Shown: piece by piece, positions 26,608-35,374 of the stretch
How positions within the stretch are numbered: the first letter of the stretch is position 1
Layout of the letters: the number at the start of each line of letters is the position of its first letter
Assembly: GCF_014841125.1 (NCBI RefSeq)
Contig: NZ_JACYTQ010000005.1
Coordinates: 1 to 64,000 of the forward strand
From: Echinicola arenosa
GTDB taxonomy: Bacteria > Bacteroidota > Bacteroidia > Cytophagales > Cyclobacteriaceae
DNA: 64,000 nt
Reading direction: 5' to 3'
Made by a program: the position numbers and the translations under genes
The notes under the pieces: model-generated
What the model was told of the DNA's origin: nothing
Databases searched by the model: none
Seen by the model: only the letters and a program-made list of their open reading frames with translations

Positions 26608-27651
26608 TTATTTATTGTTGATGATTACTTTTCCATCTTCGATTTTATAATTAAAGTTTAGCGAATATTCCATCCCTTTAAGTACGTTCTCCAGCGTTTC
26701 ATTTTTAAATTCCCCGCTATATTTTCCATCATAGCCAGTCCCGTTTATAAATTCAAAATCCACATTATACCACCTAGATAAGCGATCAAATACATTGTTG
26801 TAAGGAGTTTCTTGGAATTTCAGGATTCGGTCTTTCCATCCAATCAAATGGTTATAGTCGTAAGCCCCCTTTGTAAGTGACATTTCTCTTACATCAAAAT
26901 AAGTTGCTTCAGTGGGGTCAATGATAGCTGACATACCATTTTCAGTCGCGACTTTTACCCTCCCCGTAACCACTGCGACATGAAACCCCAAATCTTCCGG
27001 ATAAGCACTTACATCAAAAGAGGTACCCAATACAGTCGTCTTCAATTTTCCGCTCTCCACTGTAAAAGGCAATTCGGGATTTTTCACCACCTCAAAAAAG
27101 GCTTGGCCTTCTAGCTGAACAATACGGTTTTCATTGAAATTGGAAGGATAGCGAAGAATACTTGCTGAGTTGAGGGTTACTTCAGAACCATCCGGTAATC
27201 CTATCTTTTTTTTCACTCCTTTGGAAGCAGATTTACTGACCCAGGTTATTTCAGACCTTTGGTCTTTGGAAGGTTGGCCCCAATGGAAAAAATTGAATAC
27301 AAGCACTCCGATAAGCAGCACAGAAGCCGCAGCAGTTAGCCACCATTTTACCTGAACTAAACTCCTATCGTCATTAATTCTTTTTATTTTTTTTTGGTGG
27401 TCCCATTTCGCATTAAAAAGAATCAAATCATCCAAGATCCGGTCATAATCCACACTGCTTATGGAATATTGGTTTTTCCATTTTATAGACTTGGACAGCT
27501 CTTTTGCAGCTAAAAGCATCTCCTTTTTATCGGGATGTTTCTCACACCAAACTGTCCAATATCTGTCCAGTTCCTCATTTGGACTTTTTATCCACTTAAG
27601 AAAAAGTGGATGCTTCAAAAAGTCTGCTTCCGTTTTTGGGACAAAACTCAT
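26608..27651 (-). CDS. FecR-family anti-sigma factor
   Basis: 347 residues. Cytoplasmic N-terminal anti-sigma segment (1-100, rich in Trp/Lys), one transmembrane helix (about 103-122, WWLTAAASVLLIGVLVFNFF), then a periplasmic FecR domain (about 140-240: LPDGSEVTLNSASILRYPSN, LEGQAFFEVVKNPELPFTV) and a C-terminal DUF4974-type domain (about 270-340) that would meet the STN domain of SusC. It should hold the ECF sigma of 28000-28680 until substrate binds SusC. The 348-bp spacer between the two is longer than usual. Confidence 0.95.
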   Translation of the reverse strand: MSFVPKTEADFLKHPLFLKWIKSPNEELDRYWTVWCEKHPDKKEMLLAAKELSKSIKWKNQYSISSVDYDRILDDLILFNAKWDHQKKIKRINDDRSLVQVKWWLTAAASVLLIGVLVFNFFHWGQPSKDQRSEITWVSKSASKGVKKKIGLPDGSEVTLNSASILRYPSNFNENRIVQLEGQAFFEVVKNPELPFTVESGKLKTTVLGTSFDVSAYPEDLGFHVAVVTGRVKVATENGMSAIIDPTEATYFDVREMSLTKGAYDYNHLIGWKDRILKFQETPYNNVFDRLSRWYNVDFEFINGTGYDGKYSGEFKNETLENVLKGMEYSLNFNYKIEDGKVIINNK

Positions 27652-27999
27652 TTGTTGTATAGCTTATTTCAGGTTCTTTTTATGCTTGTAATTAAAAAGA
27701 GACCATGCCTAAAAATGTGACCCCATGTAGTGAACACTTTATTTAAAAAAATAAACACATATAATGCAATAAGCTTTGTAGTGAGATTTGAAAGTCCACT
27801 AAAGTCAGACTGTTTGGCGCCTGAGGCATATTAACGCTTTGGTGAACCTGTCTTCCATCTGGAAGAGTCATAAACACTAGCAAAACGACTGATTTAAGAG
27901 CTATTTCAGGCCGTAATTGATTTTATTGTATTTTTCGAGTCCTATAATTATTTTGAGACGGCCTTTATAAAGAAACTCCATTAATTACAGTAATAGCAT
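27652..27999. other. Spacer between ECF sigma and FecR genes
   Basis: 348 bp, AT-rich, no ORF or clear terminator found. It may hold a separate promoter for fecR-susC, but I find no TAnnTTTG box on the minus strand, in line with possible use of an alternative sigma factor. Confidence 0.4.
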
Positions 28000-28680
28000 C
28001 TACCCCCAAAAAGCTAATATGATTTTTATTAAATCTTTATGCTTACTTAAGCGAGTATAAAGATTATCCAAAGCTCTGTATAATATTTTTCTTGCTGACT
28101 TCACTTGAGAAAACCCCATTATTTTTGCAATTTCTTTATAGGACAAACCCTCAAAAAAATATAACGAAAGCACCTCTCTTTGTCTCTCAGGGAGTTCATT
28201 GCATGCTTCCTCAAGTAGCTTTTTCTGATCAATAGTAAATACCGTCTGTATGGAATGATAATCCGGGTCAATACTTACCCAGAACTTCCCTTCCTTATCT
28301 GAAAGTTCTTCACATGCTAGTTTTCTTCGTTGCTTTAGCAGACGCAATAACCTTCTTCTAAAGCAGCTAAAAAGATAATAGCGAACGGAATTAGCAGCAC
28401 TGATTCGATTTTTGCTTTTGATCAACTGATAAAAAACGTCTTGAATAGCATCATTAATAACATCTTCATGAGGAGTAAATTGCCGACCGTAATTAAACAA
28501 TTTGTTTGCATACACTTTAAAAATAGTTGCCAAAGCCAATTCACTCCCTTGTTGAAACTCTTTCCAAACAGATGCATCTACTTCCTCATCAGTATAAGGT
28601 TTAATCTTCTCATTTTTATGATTAGATGGCATTTGATTCTCCGGAATTGGAAAATCTTCATCTGTATTCTTAACTATCAT
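28000..28680 (-). CDS. ECF RNA polymerase sigma factor of the mannan locus
   Basis: 226 residues with an extended N-terminus (about 30 residues, polar). Region 2 about 45-110 (INDAIQDVFYQLIKSKNRIS), region 4 about 155-215 (LPERQREVLSLYFFEGLSYK then the helix-turn-helix IAKIMGFSQVKSARKILYRA). Basic linker FRRRLLRLLKQRRK. Encoded upstream of the FecR gene on the same strand, the standard layout for ECF/FecR control of SusC/D loci. The 5' region (28681 on) shows no consensus vegetative promoter box. Confidence 0.94.
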   Translation of the reverse strand: MIVKNTDEDFPIPENQMPSNHKNEKIKPYTDEEVDASVWKEFQQGSELALATIFKVYANKLFNYGRQFTPHEDVINDAIQDVFYQLIKSKNRISAANSVRYYLFSCFRRRLLRLLKQRRKLACEELSDKEGKFWVSIDPDYHSIQTVFTIDQKKLLEEACNELPERQREVLSLYFFEGLSYKEIAKIMGFSQVKSARKILYRALDNLYTRLSKHKDLIKIILAFWG

Positions 28681-29025
28681 TTCAGGCTTAGGATTATTGT
28701 TATTGGATACATTTGTTCTAAGAGAGCTATTTAACTAGCCATTCCCATTTATGAACAAACAACGCTAAACATAAGAATTCATTTTCTAAACTAAAAATGC
28801 TAAACCATTTTAGTTACACCATATAACTAACAACTCTTTACTAATTCAAACAATATAAAATACATTTTCCGATATGTAGACACCTGATTCTATTCTTCTT
28901 AAAAAAAACATATTTTTCAAAAAATAAGGGTTATTTAGCAAGCTTAGTTTTTAGGAATTTTGTTTTCTGTTGCATTTTTAGTAAATTATTAAACCATTTT
29001 TTACAGATTTAAACACGAAACACCC
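28681..29025. other. Divergent intergenic region
   Basis: 345 bp, AT-rich, between the ECF sigma gene (minus) and the ATP-grasp operon (plus). No ORF, tRNA or hairpin terminator stands out, and I see no exact TAnnTTTG box for either direction. Promoters for both should be here. Confidence 0.5.
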
Positions 29026-30453
29026 ATGGATTTAGCCAATTATCAATGCTCAGGCCTTTTTGATGAAATGTTTACTCAAAATGGAGAATGTAGAGCCCAT
29101 TATCAGGTTTTTGAGAAACTGCTAAAGAAGACTGCACCTCGAAAATTAAAACAGCTCCAGTTTTCGGCCAATAAAACTCAAATGTCCATGGGGATGACTT
29201 TCAATGTTTATGACAACGACCAAGGACTTGAAAAAATACTTCATCTAGATATTATTCCGAGAATCATACCCAAGTCAGAATGGCTTCAATTAGAAGCTGG
29301 CCTTAAGCAGCGGGTAAATGCCTTAAACCATTTTATTCAGGACATCTATAATGAACAAGCTATCCTTAAAGATGGCATTGTTCCAGAAGACCTGATCACT
29401 AACAGTAAGGATTTTTTGGCACCTTGTATTGGACTTACTCCCCCTAAGGGCATCTGGTGTCACATTACAGGAACAGACCTTATAAAAGACAAAAGCGGTG
29501 AGTATTTTGTCCTTGAAGATAATCTACGTTGTCCATCTGGGGTTTCCTATATGCTAGAAAGCAGGGAGATCATCAAAAGGGCATTCCCAGATATTTTGGA
29601 TAAAACAGGTGTAATGCCTGTTTCCAATTATCCCGTCCGATTGCTTCAAATGCTGCAAAACCTGAGTAACAAGGAAAAGCCTGTTGTTGGCGTACTTACT
29701 CCGGGAATATATAATTCTGCTTACTATGAACACTCTTACCTTGCTTTGCAAATGGGTGTTGAATTGGTCACAGGAGAGGACCTTGTTGTTCAAAACAATA
29801 AAGTGTACATGCAAACCACTCATGGTTACCAGCAAATCGATGTGATCTATAGAAGGATAGATGATACTTTTCTTGATCCTAATATTTTTAATCCCAATTC
29901 TCTATTGGGAGTTCCTGGGATCTTTGAAGCTTATAAAGCAGGTAATATTGCCCTTGCCAATGCTCCGGGAACTGGTGTCGCAGACGATAAAGCAGTATAT
30001 GCCTATGTCCCTGATATCATCAAATATTATTTGAATCAAGAACCTATTCTCAACAATGTACCTACCTACCTCTGCAGAAGGCCAGATGAAAGACAATATG
30101 TTTTGGACAATATTGCAGAATTGGTAATCAAGGAAACCAACGCCGCAGGAGGGTACGGAATGCTGATCGGACCAAAATCAACTCCTGAGGAGCATGAAAA
30201 ATTCAAAAAACTAATCTTATCCAATCCCAATAACTACATTGCCCAACCTACACTTTCCCTCTCTACCGTGCCAACACTTACCGAAAACACCATTGAATGT
30301 CGACACGTGGACCTAAGACCTTACATTCTCTATGGTGAGGAAATTGATGTGGTCCCTGGAGCATTGACCAGAGTCGCCCTAAAAAAAGGATCACTGGTGG
30401 TCAACAGCTCACAAGGAGGCGGAAGTAAAGACACTTGGGTACTCTATAAATAA
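29026..30453 (+). CDS. Circularly permuted ATP-grasp type 2 protein (COG2308)
   Basis: 475 residues, cytoplasmic. The family blocks are present: VLEDNLRCPSGVSYMLESRE (165-184), LVIKETNAAGGYGMLIGP (about 367-384) and the C-terminal RHVDLRPYILYGEEIDVVPG followed by ALTRVALKKGSLVVNSSQGG and GSKDTWVL. ATP-grasp enzymes join a carboxylate to an amine through an acyl-phosphate, so it is predicted to make an amide or peptide bond; substrates are unknown. It heads a four-gene operon with alpha-E (6-bp gap), Anbu and transglutaminase genes, a grouping proposed computationally as a peptide synthesis/modification system. Confidence 0.94.
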   Translation: MDLANYQCSGLFDEMFTQNGECRAHYQVFEKLLKKTAPRKLKQLQFSANKTQMSMGMTFNVYDNDQGLEKILHLDIIPRIIPKSEWLQLEAGLKQRVNALNHFIQDIYNEQAILKDGIVPEDLITNSKDFLAPCIGLTPPKGIWCHITGTDLIKDKSGEYFVLEDNLRCPSGVSYMLESREIIKRAFPDILDKTGVMPVSNYPVRLLQMLQNLSNKEKPVVGVLTPGIYNSAYYEHSYLALQMGVELVTGEDLVVQNNKVYMQTTHGYQQIDVIYRRIDDTFLDPNIFNPNSLLGVPGIFEAYKAGNIALANAPGTGVADDKAVYAYVPDIIKYYLNQEPILNNVPTYLCRRPDERQYVLDNIAELVIKETNAAGGYGMLIGPKSTPEEHEKFKKLILSNPNNYIAQPTLSLSTVPTLTENTIECRHVDLRPYILYGEEIDVVPGALTRVALKKGSLVVNSSQGGGSKDTWVLYK

Positions 30454-30459
30454 TTCTCT

Positions 30460-31440
30460 ATGTTAAGTCGCGTTGCTAACTCAATTTACTGGCTGGGCAG
30501 ATACCTGGAAAGGGCTGAAAACTATGCCCGCTTTATCGATGTAAACTTCAACCTCATGCTGGACTTACCTCCAGACTTAAAGACCCAATGGGAACCTTTG
30601 GTTTTTGCTACAGGTGACCATGAATCCTATTCAGGGAGATATGAAGAATATGACAAAAAAAGTGTCATTCATTTTCTTACGCTGGATACTTCCAATCCAA
30701 ACTCGATTATCTCTTCTATTACCTACGCCAGGGAAAATGCCCGTATAGTCAGGGAAAACCTCAGTAAAGAAACATGGGAAAAAATCAATGAACTTTACCA
30801 TTTTATTAAAAAAGCAACACCCCGAAAAATTTGGGACAAAGAAGACCCCAGAAGCTTTTTTGATAAAATCAAAAACCAAATTCAGCTTCTTTATGGCCTT
30901 ACCGAAAGTACTGTTGCCCGAACCGAAGGTTGGTACTGGAAACAACTGGGCATGTATCTTGAGCGGGCAGATAAAACCAGTAGAATCTTGGACGTGAAAT
31001 ACCATATGTTGCTCCCTACCCCAGAAGAAGTAGGCTCTCCATTAGATTTCCTGCACTGGACAGCCTTACTAAAATCAGTTACTGGCTTTAATACATACAG
31101 AAGGATTCATGGAAAGATCCAGGCTAACGGTGTAGTGGATTTTTTGATTTTTAGCAGAAGATTTCCCCGTTCCATTTACTTTTGTCTCAAAGAAGCAGAA
31201 GATTGCCTACATATGATCTCTGGCTCAAAGGACAACGAGTTTCATAATAAGGCAGAAAAAGCCATCGGTGCGCTCCGGTCCAAGCTGGGGTTTAGTGAGG
31301 TTTCAGACATCATAGGAATAGGGCTTCATGAATCCATTGATGATTTACAACAAAAAATAAATAATATTTCTGACGAAATTCAGTCAATTTTTTTCCAAAT
31401 TAATAAGGATTATAATATTCAACAACAACAGCAGGAATAA
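30460..31440 (+). CDS. Alpha-E domain protein (DUF403, COG2307)
   Basis: 326 residues, all-alpha. Starts MLSRVANSIYWLGRYLERAE, the defining motif of the alpha-E family, with a second similar segment around residue 160 (YWKQLGMYLERADKTSRILD). It almost always accompanies the permuted ATP-grasp protein and has been suggested to be a partner or scaffold; no reaction is known. Its TAA stop shares its last base with the ATG of the Anbu gene (TAATG), so translation is coupled. The Gln-rich end (QQQQQE) is an oddity. Confidence 0.93.
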   Translation: MLSRVANSIYWLGRYLERAENYARFIDVNFNLMLDLPPDLKTQWEPLVFATGDHESYSGRYEEYDKKSVIHFLTLDTSNPNSIISSITYARENARIVRENLSKETWEKINELYHFIKKATPRKIWDKEDPRSFFDKIKNQIQLLYGLTESTVARTEGWYWKQLGMYLERADKTSRILDVKYHMLLPTPEEVGSPLDFLHWTALLKSVTGFNTYRRIHGKIQANGVVDFLIFSRRFPRSIYFCLKEAEDCLHMISGSKDNEFHNKAEKAIGALRSKLGFSEVSDIIGIGLHESIDDLQQKINNISDEIQSIFFQINKDYNIQQQQQE

Positions 31441-32183
31441 TGACATTTTGTTTAGGGATAAAAACAAAGCACGGTATTGTGGGACTATCCGACACACGTA
31501 TTACCAGCGGATCTGAAACCACTACTTCCAAGAAGGTATTTGTGGTTAACAAAAAAAAACATTCGTTCTTCATCATGACCTCAGGCTTGCGGTCTGTTAG
31601 AGACAAGGCCATTACCTACTTTAACGAGGTTATTGAACAGCAAGATGACAACTTCAACAAACTTTATAAGACTGTTAATGAACTGGGCAATCAAATTAAA
31701 AGGGTGGCCAAAGAGGACAAGGACAGTCTGGAGGAATCAGGCCTTCATTTTAACCTTCATAGCATTATTGGCGGGCAACTGGAGGATGATTCAGAGCCCA
31801 AACTGTACCTGCTATACCCTCAAGGAAATTGGATCGAAATAAAAAAAGGAACTCCATTTGTCATCATCGGGAATACTGGCTTTGGAAACCCAGTATTGAG
31901 AAGATCCCTCTCCTATGACGAAACATTGGATTTTGCTATCAAAAGTGCCTTTTTGGCTTTTGATGCGACCAGGATTTCTGCCAATGATGTTGATTTTCCA
32001 ATAGATACGGTAGTGATGGAAAATGATGGATTTTACATCAAGGAACAGCGATTTGAACAAAATGAATTGATACATATTTCTGATTTTTGGAATAACAGAC
32101 TCAGAAAAGCCATTACTGAACTTCCTGCTGAGGTATTGAATAAGGCATTTCTAAAAAATGAGGCGCAGATAGATGAGTACTGA
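31440..32183 (+). CDS. Anbu-type proteasome homologue (bacterial proteasome-like protease)
   Basis: 247 residues. N-terminus MTFCLGIKTKHGIVGLSDTR matches the Ntn-hydrolase start: Thr2 would be the nucleophile after Met removal, with Asp18 and Lys31/32 in proteasome-like positions (SDTRITSG, SKKVFVV). Length and operon identify it as Anbu (ancestral beta subunit, COG3484) rather than HslV. Anbu forms helical or ring assemblies in other bacteria; its peptidase activity and substrates remain unsettled. Overlaps the previous gene by 1 nt and the next by 11 nt, showing tight co-expression with ATP-grasp, alpha-E and transglutaminase genes. Confidence 0.9.
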   Translation: MTFCLGIKTKHGIVGLSDTRITSGSETTTSKKVFVVNKKKHSFFIMTSGLRSVRDKAITYFNEVIEQQDDNFNKLYKTVNELGNQIKRVAKEDKDSLEESGLHFNLHSIIGGQLEDDSEPKLYLLYPQGNWIEIKKGTPFVIIGNTGFGNPVLRRSLSYDETLDFAIKSAFLAFDATRISANDVDFPIDTVVMENDGFYIKEQRFEQNELIHISDFWNNRLRKAITELPAEVLNKAFLKNEAQIDEY

Positions 32184-33036
32184 AAAAAAACTAAATATCC
32201 GACACAAAACTGTCTATACCTATGACAACAATGCCTTGCTCAGTCCGCAAAAAATATTGCTTTCCCCTTCCTTAAGAAGGTATTTTCACATTTTATCTTA
32301 CGAATCCCAAGTGTTTCCTCAGCCACAAGGAGAAAACAATCGTTTGGACATGGAAGGTAACCTATTCCAGCAGGTTTGGTTTTCCCAACCCACTAATAAG
32401 TTGGAAATAGACATTGAAACCAATATCAGTACTGCTGACTTCAATCCGTTTGAGTTTATTATCGATAAAACTTTTGAGCTGAGAAATAATGTAGGGGAAA
32501 TTACTTTCAACTACCCTCCCGAAAAGCAGCCTTTTCTTCTTCCTTTTCTCAACAATGCCGACAAACCTGAAATCAATGAAGTGGCCAAGGAATTCAAGTC
32601 TAAAAGTCAGGACACAGTTTCTTTTTTAGTGGATTTGACAGCCTATGTACATCAACTTTGCAAACACATTATTCGAGAGGCTCCTGGTATTTGGGCACCG
32701 GAAAAAACCCTCAATGAAGCCAAAGGGTCCTGCAGGGACTTGGCTTGGCTGCTCATCAATATCCTGAGGAGCGAAGGTTTGGCCAGCAGATTCGTCAGCG
32801 GCTATGCCTATAATCCTAAATTGGAGGAAAACCATGAACTCCATGCTTGGGTAGAAGCATTCTGTCCGGGAGCTGGTTGGATTGGCTTGGATCCTAGCTT
32901 GGGCCTATTGACTGATGCCTTTTATATACCTTTGGCTGCCAGTTTCCTTCCAGAACTTACTTTACCAGTAGTCGGCAGCTTCATTGGGGCCACCAGCTCA
33001 AAACTGGAAAGCTATGTGGAAATTAAAGAAGTTTAG
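32173..33036 (+). CDS. Transglutaminase-like protease family protein (COG1305)
   Basis: 287 residues, no signal peptide. N-terminal bacterial transglutaminase beta domain (about 5-110, HKTVYTYDNNALLSPQKILL), then the papain-like core with the catalytic triad Cys187 (KGSCRDLAW), His224 (HELHAWVEAF) and Asp240 (WIGLDPSLG). Such enzymes hydrolyse or transfer at amide bonds. It closes the ATP-grasp/alpha-E/Anbu operon, overlapping the Anbu gene by 11 nt. In that context it may cleave or transfer the peptide made by the ATP-grasp enzyme; this is inference. Confidence 0.92.
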   Translation: MSTEKKLNIRHKTVYTYDNNALLSPQKILLSPSLRRYFHILSYESQVFPQPQGENNRLDMEGNLFQQVWFSQPTNKLEIDIETNISTADFNPFEFIIDKTFELRNNVGEITFNYPPEKQPFLLPFLNNADKPEINEVAKEFKSKSQDTVSFLVDLTAYVHQLCKHIIREAPGIWAPEKTLNEAKGSCRDLAWLLINILRSEGLASRFVSGYAYNPKLEENHELHAWVEAFCPGAGWIGLDPSLGLLTDAFYIPLAASFLPELTLPVVGSFIGATSSKLESYVEIKEV

Positions 33037-33415
33037 TCCTAACACCTGACCAGGAATTATTATTAACATTTTCTTAACCCCTCTTCCACTCCAGATTCCT
33101 TTACTTCGTTTTACATTTGATGAAAAATCCATCATCTAATCATCCTCATCGCTGATCAATTGTCCCCAAATGTAACTATCCGGAAACCAAAGGTGAAATA
33201 CACTGGCTAAACCACCTACCTAGAGAATGGAAAGAAAAAACGATCTTTTGATGAATCCTGGGCTGAGACAAAATCCCGGATGGTAATTCGTCGTTAAAAA
33301 TTGGAATAAACACTGGTGTTCAAGGAAGTCACCTGTATTTATTCTCTTGTTAAACTGAGCATTATTGCTCCCAATTATATCAAATCATTGAAACCTAAAA
33401 AGCTTAAACTAAACA
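33037..33415. other. Intergenic region before a secreted phosphatase-fold gene
   Basis: 379 bp without a supported gene. A plus-strand TACATTTG (33112-33119) fits the -7 consensus but has no TTG at 19 bp. No terminator is seen after the transglutaminase gene. Confidence 0.4.
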
Positions 33416-34279
33416 ATGAATTTCTTCAAAACCAAACCATTTCTAGTAGCAATTATGCTGGGAATCCTGATGACTACCTTCTCTGCCCAAGCCCAAACCA
33501 ATGACCTCACTGTGGCCACCTTTAACCTTCGTTATGATAATCCTGGAGATGCTCCTAATAACTGGGACAACCGTAAAGAAGTAGTCGTTAACTTAATCCA
33601 ATTTCATGGCTTTGACATTTTCGGAATCCAAGAAGGACTTCACCATCAAGTGGAATACCTTAATGAAAATTTAAAAGATTTCGGCTATGTTGGTGTGGGA
33701 AGAGATAATGGAAAGGAAAAAGGTGAATATGCTGCCATATTCTACAATAAAGAAAAATTTAAAGTGTTAGAAAGTGATACTTTTTGGCTTTCAACAGACA
33801 CCAGCAAACCTAATAAAGCTTGGGATGCGGCCCTTCCTAGAATTTGCACTTGGGCCAAAATGGAAGATAAGGCAACCGGCAAACAGTTCTATTTCTTCAA
33901 TACCCATTTTGACCATGTAGGAGTGGAAGCTCGTCAGGAAAGTGGTAAACTGATTCTTAGCAAGATCAAGGAGGCGGATAAGTCTGGAATTCCTGTAATG
34001 TTGACAGGGGATTTCAATGTGGATCAGGACAATCCGGCTTACCTGCTTTTGAGAGATTCCAAAGAGCTTAAAGACTGCTATGAAGCAACTGACCTACGCT
34101 ATGCCAATAATGGTACCTTCAATAGTTTTGACCTTTCCAAAACAACTGATAGAAGGATTGACCATGTATTTGTAAGCGAATTCCTTCATGTCAAAAAGTA
34201 CGGGGTTTTAACGGACACCTACCATAACCGCTATCCATCAGACCATTTCCCTGTGATGGCTGTTATTGAATGGCAATAA
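33416..34279 (+). CDS. Secreted endonuclease/exonuclease/phosphatase (EEP) family protein
   Basis: 287 residues with a signal peptide (MNFFKTKPFLVAIMLGILMT... to about residue 26, AQA). The EEP fold motifs are complete: ATFNLRYDN (about 32-40), FGIQEG (metal Glu, about 69), TGDFNVDQDNPAY (about 195-207), RIDHVFVS and SDHFPVMAV near the end. These give a metal-dependent phosphodiesterase or phosphomonoesterase active in the periplasm or outside; nucleic acid, sphingomyelin-like lipid or inositol phosphates are all possible substrates. Single gene ended by a strong terminator. Confidence 0.9.
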   Translation: MNFFKTKPFLVAIMLGILMTTFSAQAQTNDLTVATFNLRYDNPGDAPNNWDNRKEVVVNLIQFHGFDIFGIQEGLHHQVEYLNENLKDFGYVGVGRDNGKEKGEYAAIFYNKEKFKVLESDTFWLSTDTSKPNKAWDAALPRICTWAKMEDKATGKQFYFFNTHFDHVGVEARQESGKLILSKIKEADKSGIPVMLTGDFNVDQDNPAYLLLRDSKELKDCYEATDLRYANNGTFNSFDLSKTTDRRIDHVFVSEFLHVKKYGVLTDTYHNRYPSDHFPVMAVIEWQ

Positions 34280-34280
34280 A

Positions 34281-34320
34281 AAAACGAAGCGCCACAGTTA
34301 AAACTTTGGCGCTTCGTTTT
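34281..34320. terminator. Bidirectional terminator
   Basis: Perfect 14-bp stem AAAACGAAGCGCCA / TGGCGCTTCGTTTT with 12-nt loop, between the converging EEP gene and lipocalin-like gene. Confidence 0.93.
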
Positions 34321-34338
34321 TTACATTTTTTGACTATG

Positions 34339-34704
34339 CTAATCTTCAACTTTCTTATATTCAAAAGTTCCTTGTTTCGAGGAGATCACCCTTTTTTTGT
34401 CATCAATGTATTCAATATCAAATTTTGCCTTAACGACCATCACGGAAATCGTTAGCGATTTTTCATCTTTGGAAAGCTTCCAACTACCTTTGGTCTCCTT
34501 GTCTCCTATAAGGCTCTTAAATTTAGCATCCCCTTCAAATACTTGATAAACCTCATCAGTCTTAAATTTGGAAACAATATCTTGCTCCTCTCCTTTTTTC
34601 GTCCATTTTTCCAACTTCCACTTACCGATCAACAACTCCTCTGTTTGTGCCTGGGCCGAGAAAGCCCAAAAAAGAACCATGGAAATTAAAATAATCTTTT
34701 TCAT
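34339..34704 (-). CDS. Small secreted lipocalin-like protein
   Basis: 121 residues with a signal peptide (to AQA, about residue 19). The mature part, LLIGKWKLEKW... GSWKLSKDEKSLTISV... FEYKKVED, is the short lipocalin-like pattern common in Bacteroidota (GxW near the start and repeated beta strands). Likely a periplasmic ligand-binding or structural protein; ligand unknown. Single gene converging on the EEP gene. Confidence 0.7.
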   Translation of the reverse strand: MKKIILISMVLFWAFSAQAQTEELLIGKWKLEKWTKKGEEQDIVSKFKTDEVYQVFEGDAKFKSLIGDKETKGSWKLSKDEKSLTISVMVVKAKFDIEYIDDKKRVISSKQGTFEYKKVED

Positions 34705-34813
34705 ATCAAACTTGCTTGCATTTGGTAGAACCTATTTCTCTGTAATATAAGCATTTGTAAAAACAAAGCTAAGCTTGAGCTACATTATAATTTTCCCATT
34801 ATTGAATTTTCAT

Positions 34814-35308
34814 TTAGCCATTAAGTCGATCTAACCTCATTCTATGGTGGCGCTGAAGAATCACTGGATACAAATTTCCAATCACATTGATCAGATTGGC
34901 TATTACGGCTATCAAATAATAGCCTTTCCACAGCAACAGGATGGATAACAAAAAGATTAACCAAAAAGCAGCAAAATGCCCAAACTCAGCTTGCTTGGAC
35001 ATCACAACTAAGTGTTTTAAGCCTGATTTTGTGCCATCAAAAAATCTTTTCTTGTTTTTTGTAGTGCCCCAAAAGGCCAATACAATAATCAATCTAAAAT
35101 GCCGAACCCCTAACTTGTGATAAATTCTTGTCAGTTTTTTAGGTCGTTTGATGGTATAGTACTGCTCGGGCAAAAGTTTACTGGTGGTAAAAACAAAGCC
35201 CAAAAATGCAAAACCTCCAGTGACAAACAAGGTCAATAGAAAAGCCAAAATAACCGATTCCGTCAAAGAATAAAGAATGGTAGGATCTCCCATAAACTGC
35301 TGCATCAT
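34814..35308 (-). CDS. Integral membrane protein, possibly CrtO-like acyltransferase fold
   Basis: 164 residues with about four transmembrane segments (about 14-40, 71-82 short, 110-128, 130-148). The C-terminus NLYPVILQRHHRMRLDRL resembles the conserved NxYPxxLQRYNRxR motif of glycosyl-4,4'-diaponeurosporenoate acyltransferase (CrtO)-type proteins; this resemblance is from memory. No carotenoid genes are nearby, so function is uncertain. The neighbour 67 bp downstream on the same strand side (35375-35902) is another membrane protein. Confidence 0.6.
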   Translation of the reverse strand: MMQQFMGDPTILYSLTESVILAFLLTLFVTGGFAFLGFVFTTSKLLPEQYYTIKRPKKLTRIYHKLGVRHFRLIIVLAFWGTTKNKKRFFDGTKSGLKHLVVMSKQAEFGHFAAFWLIFLLSILLLWKGYYLIAVIANLINVIGNLYPVILQRHHRMRLDRLNG

Positions 35309-35374
35309 ATCCCCTGTTCTATAAAATAGAAAAAGAGAAAATAGAGTGAACAGTATTTTCTTCAGGGTTTTCAG

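Noticed and set aside
33255-33295. GGCTGAGAC-like stretch resembling the TPP riboswitch core
   Set aside because: The matching GGATAATGCC-type partner and pairing arms are missing, and the next gene is a phosphatase-fold protein unrelated to thiamine.
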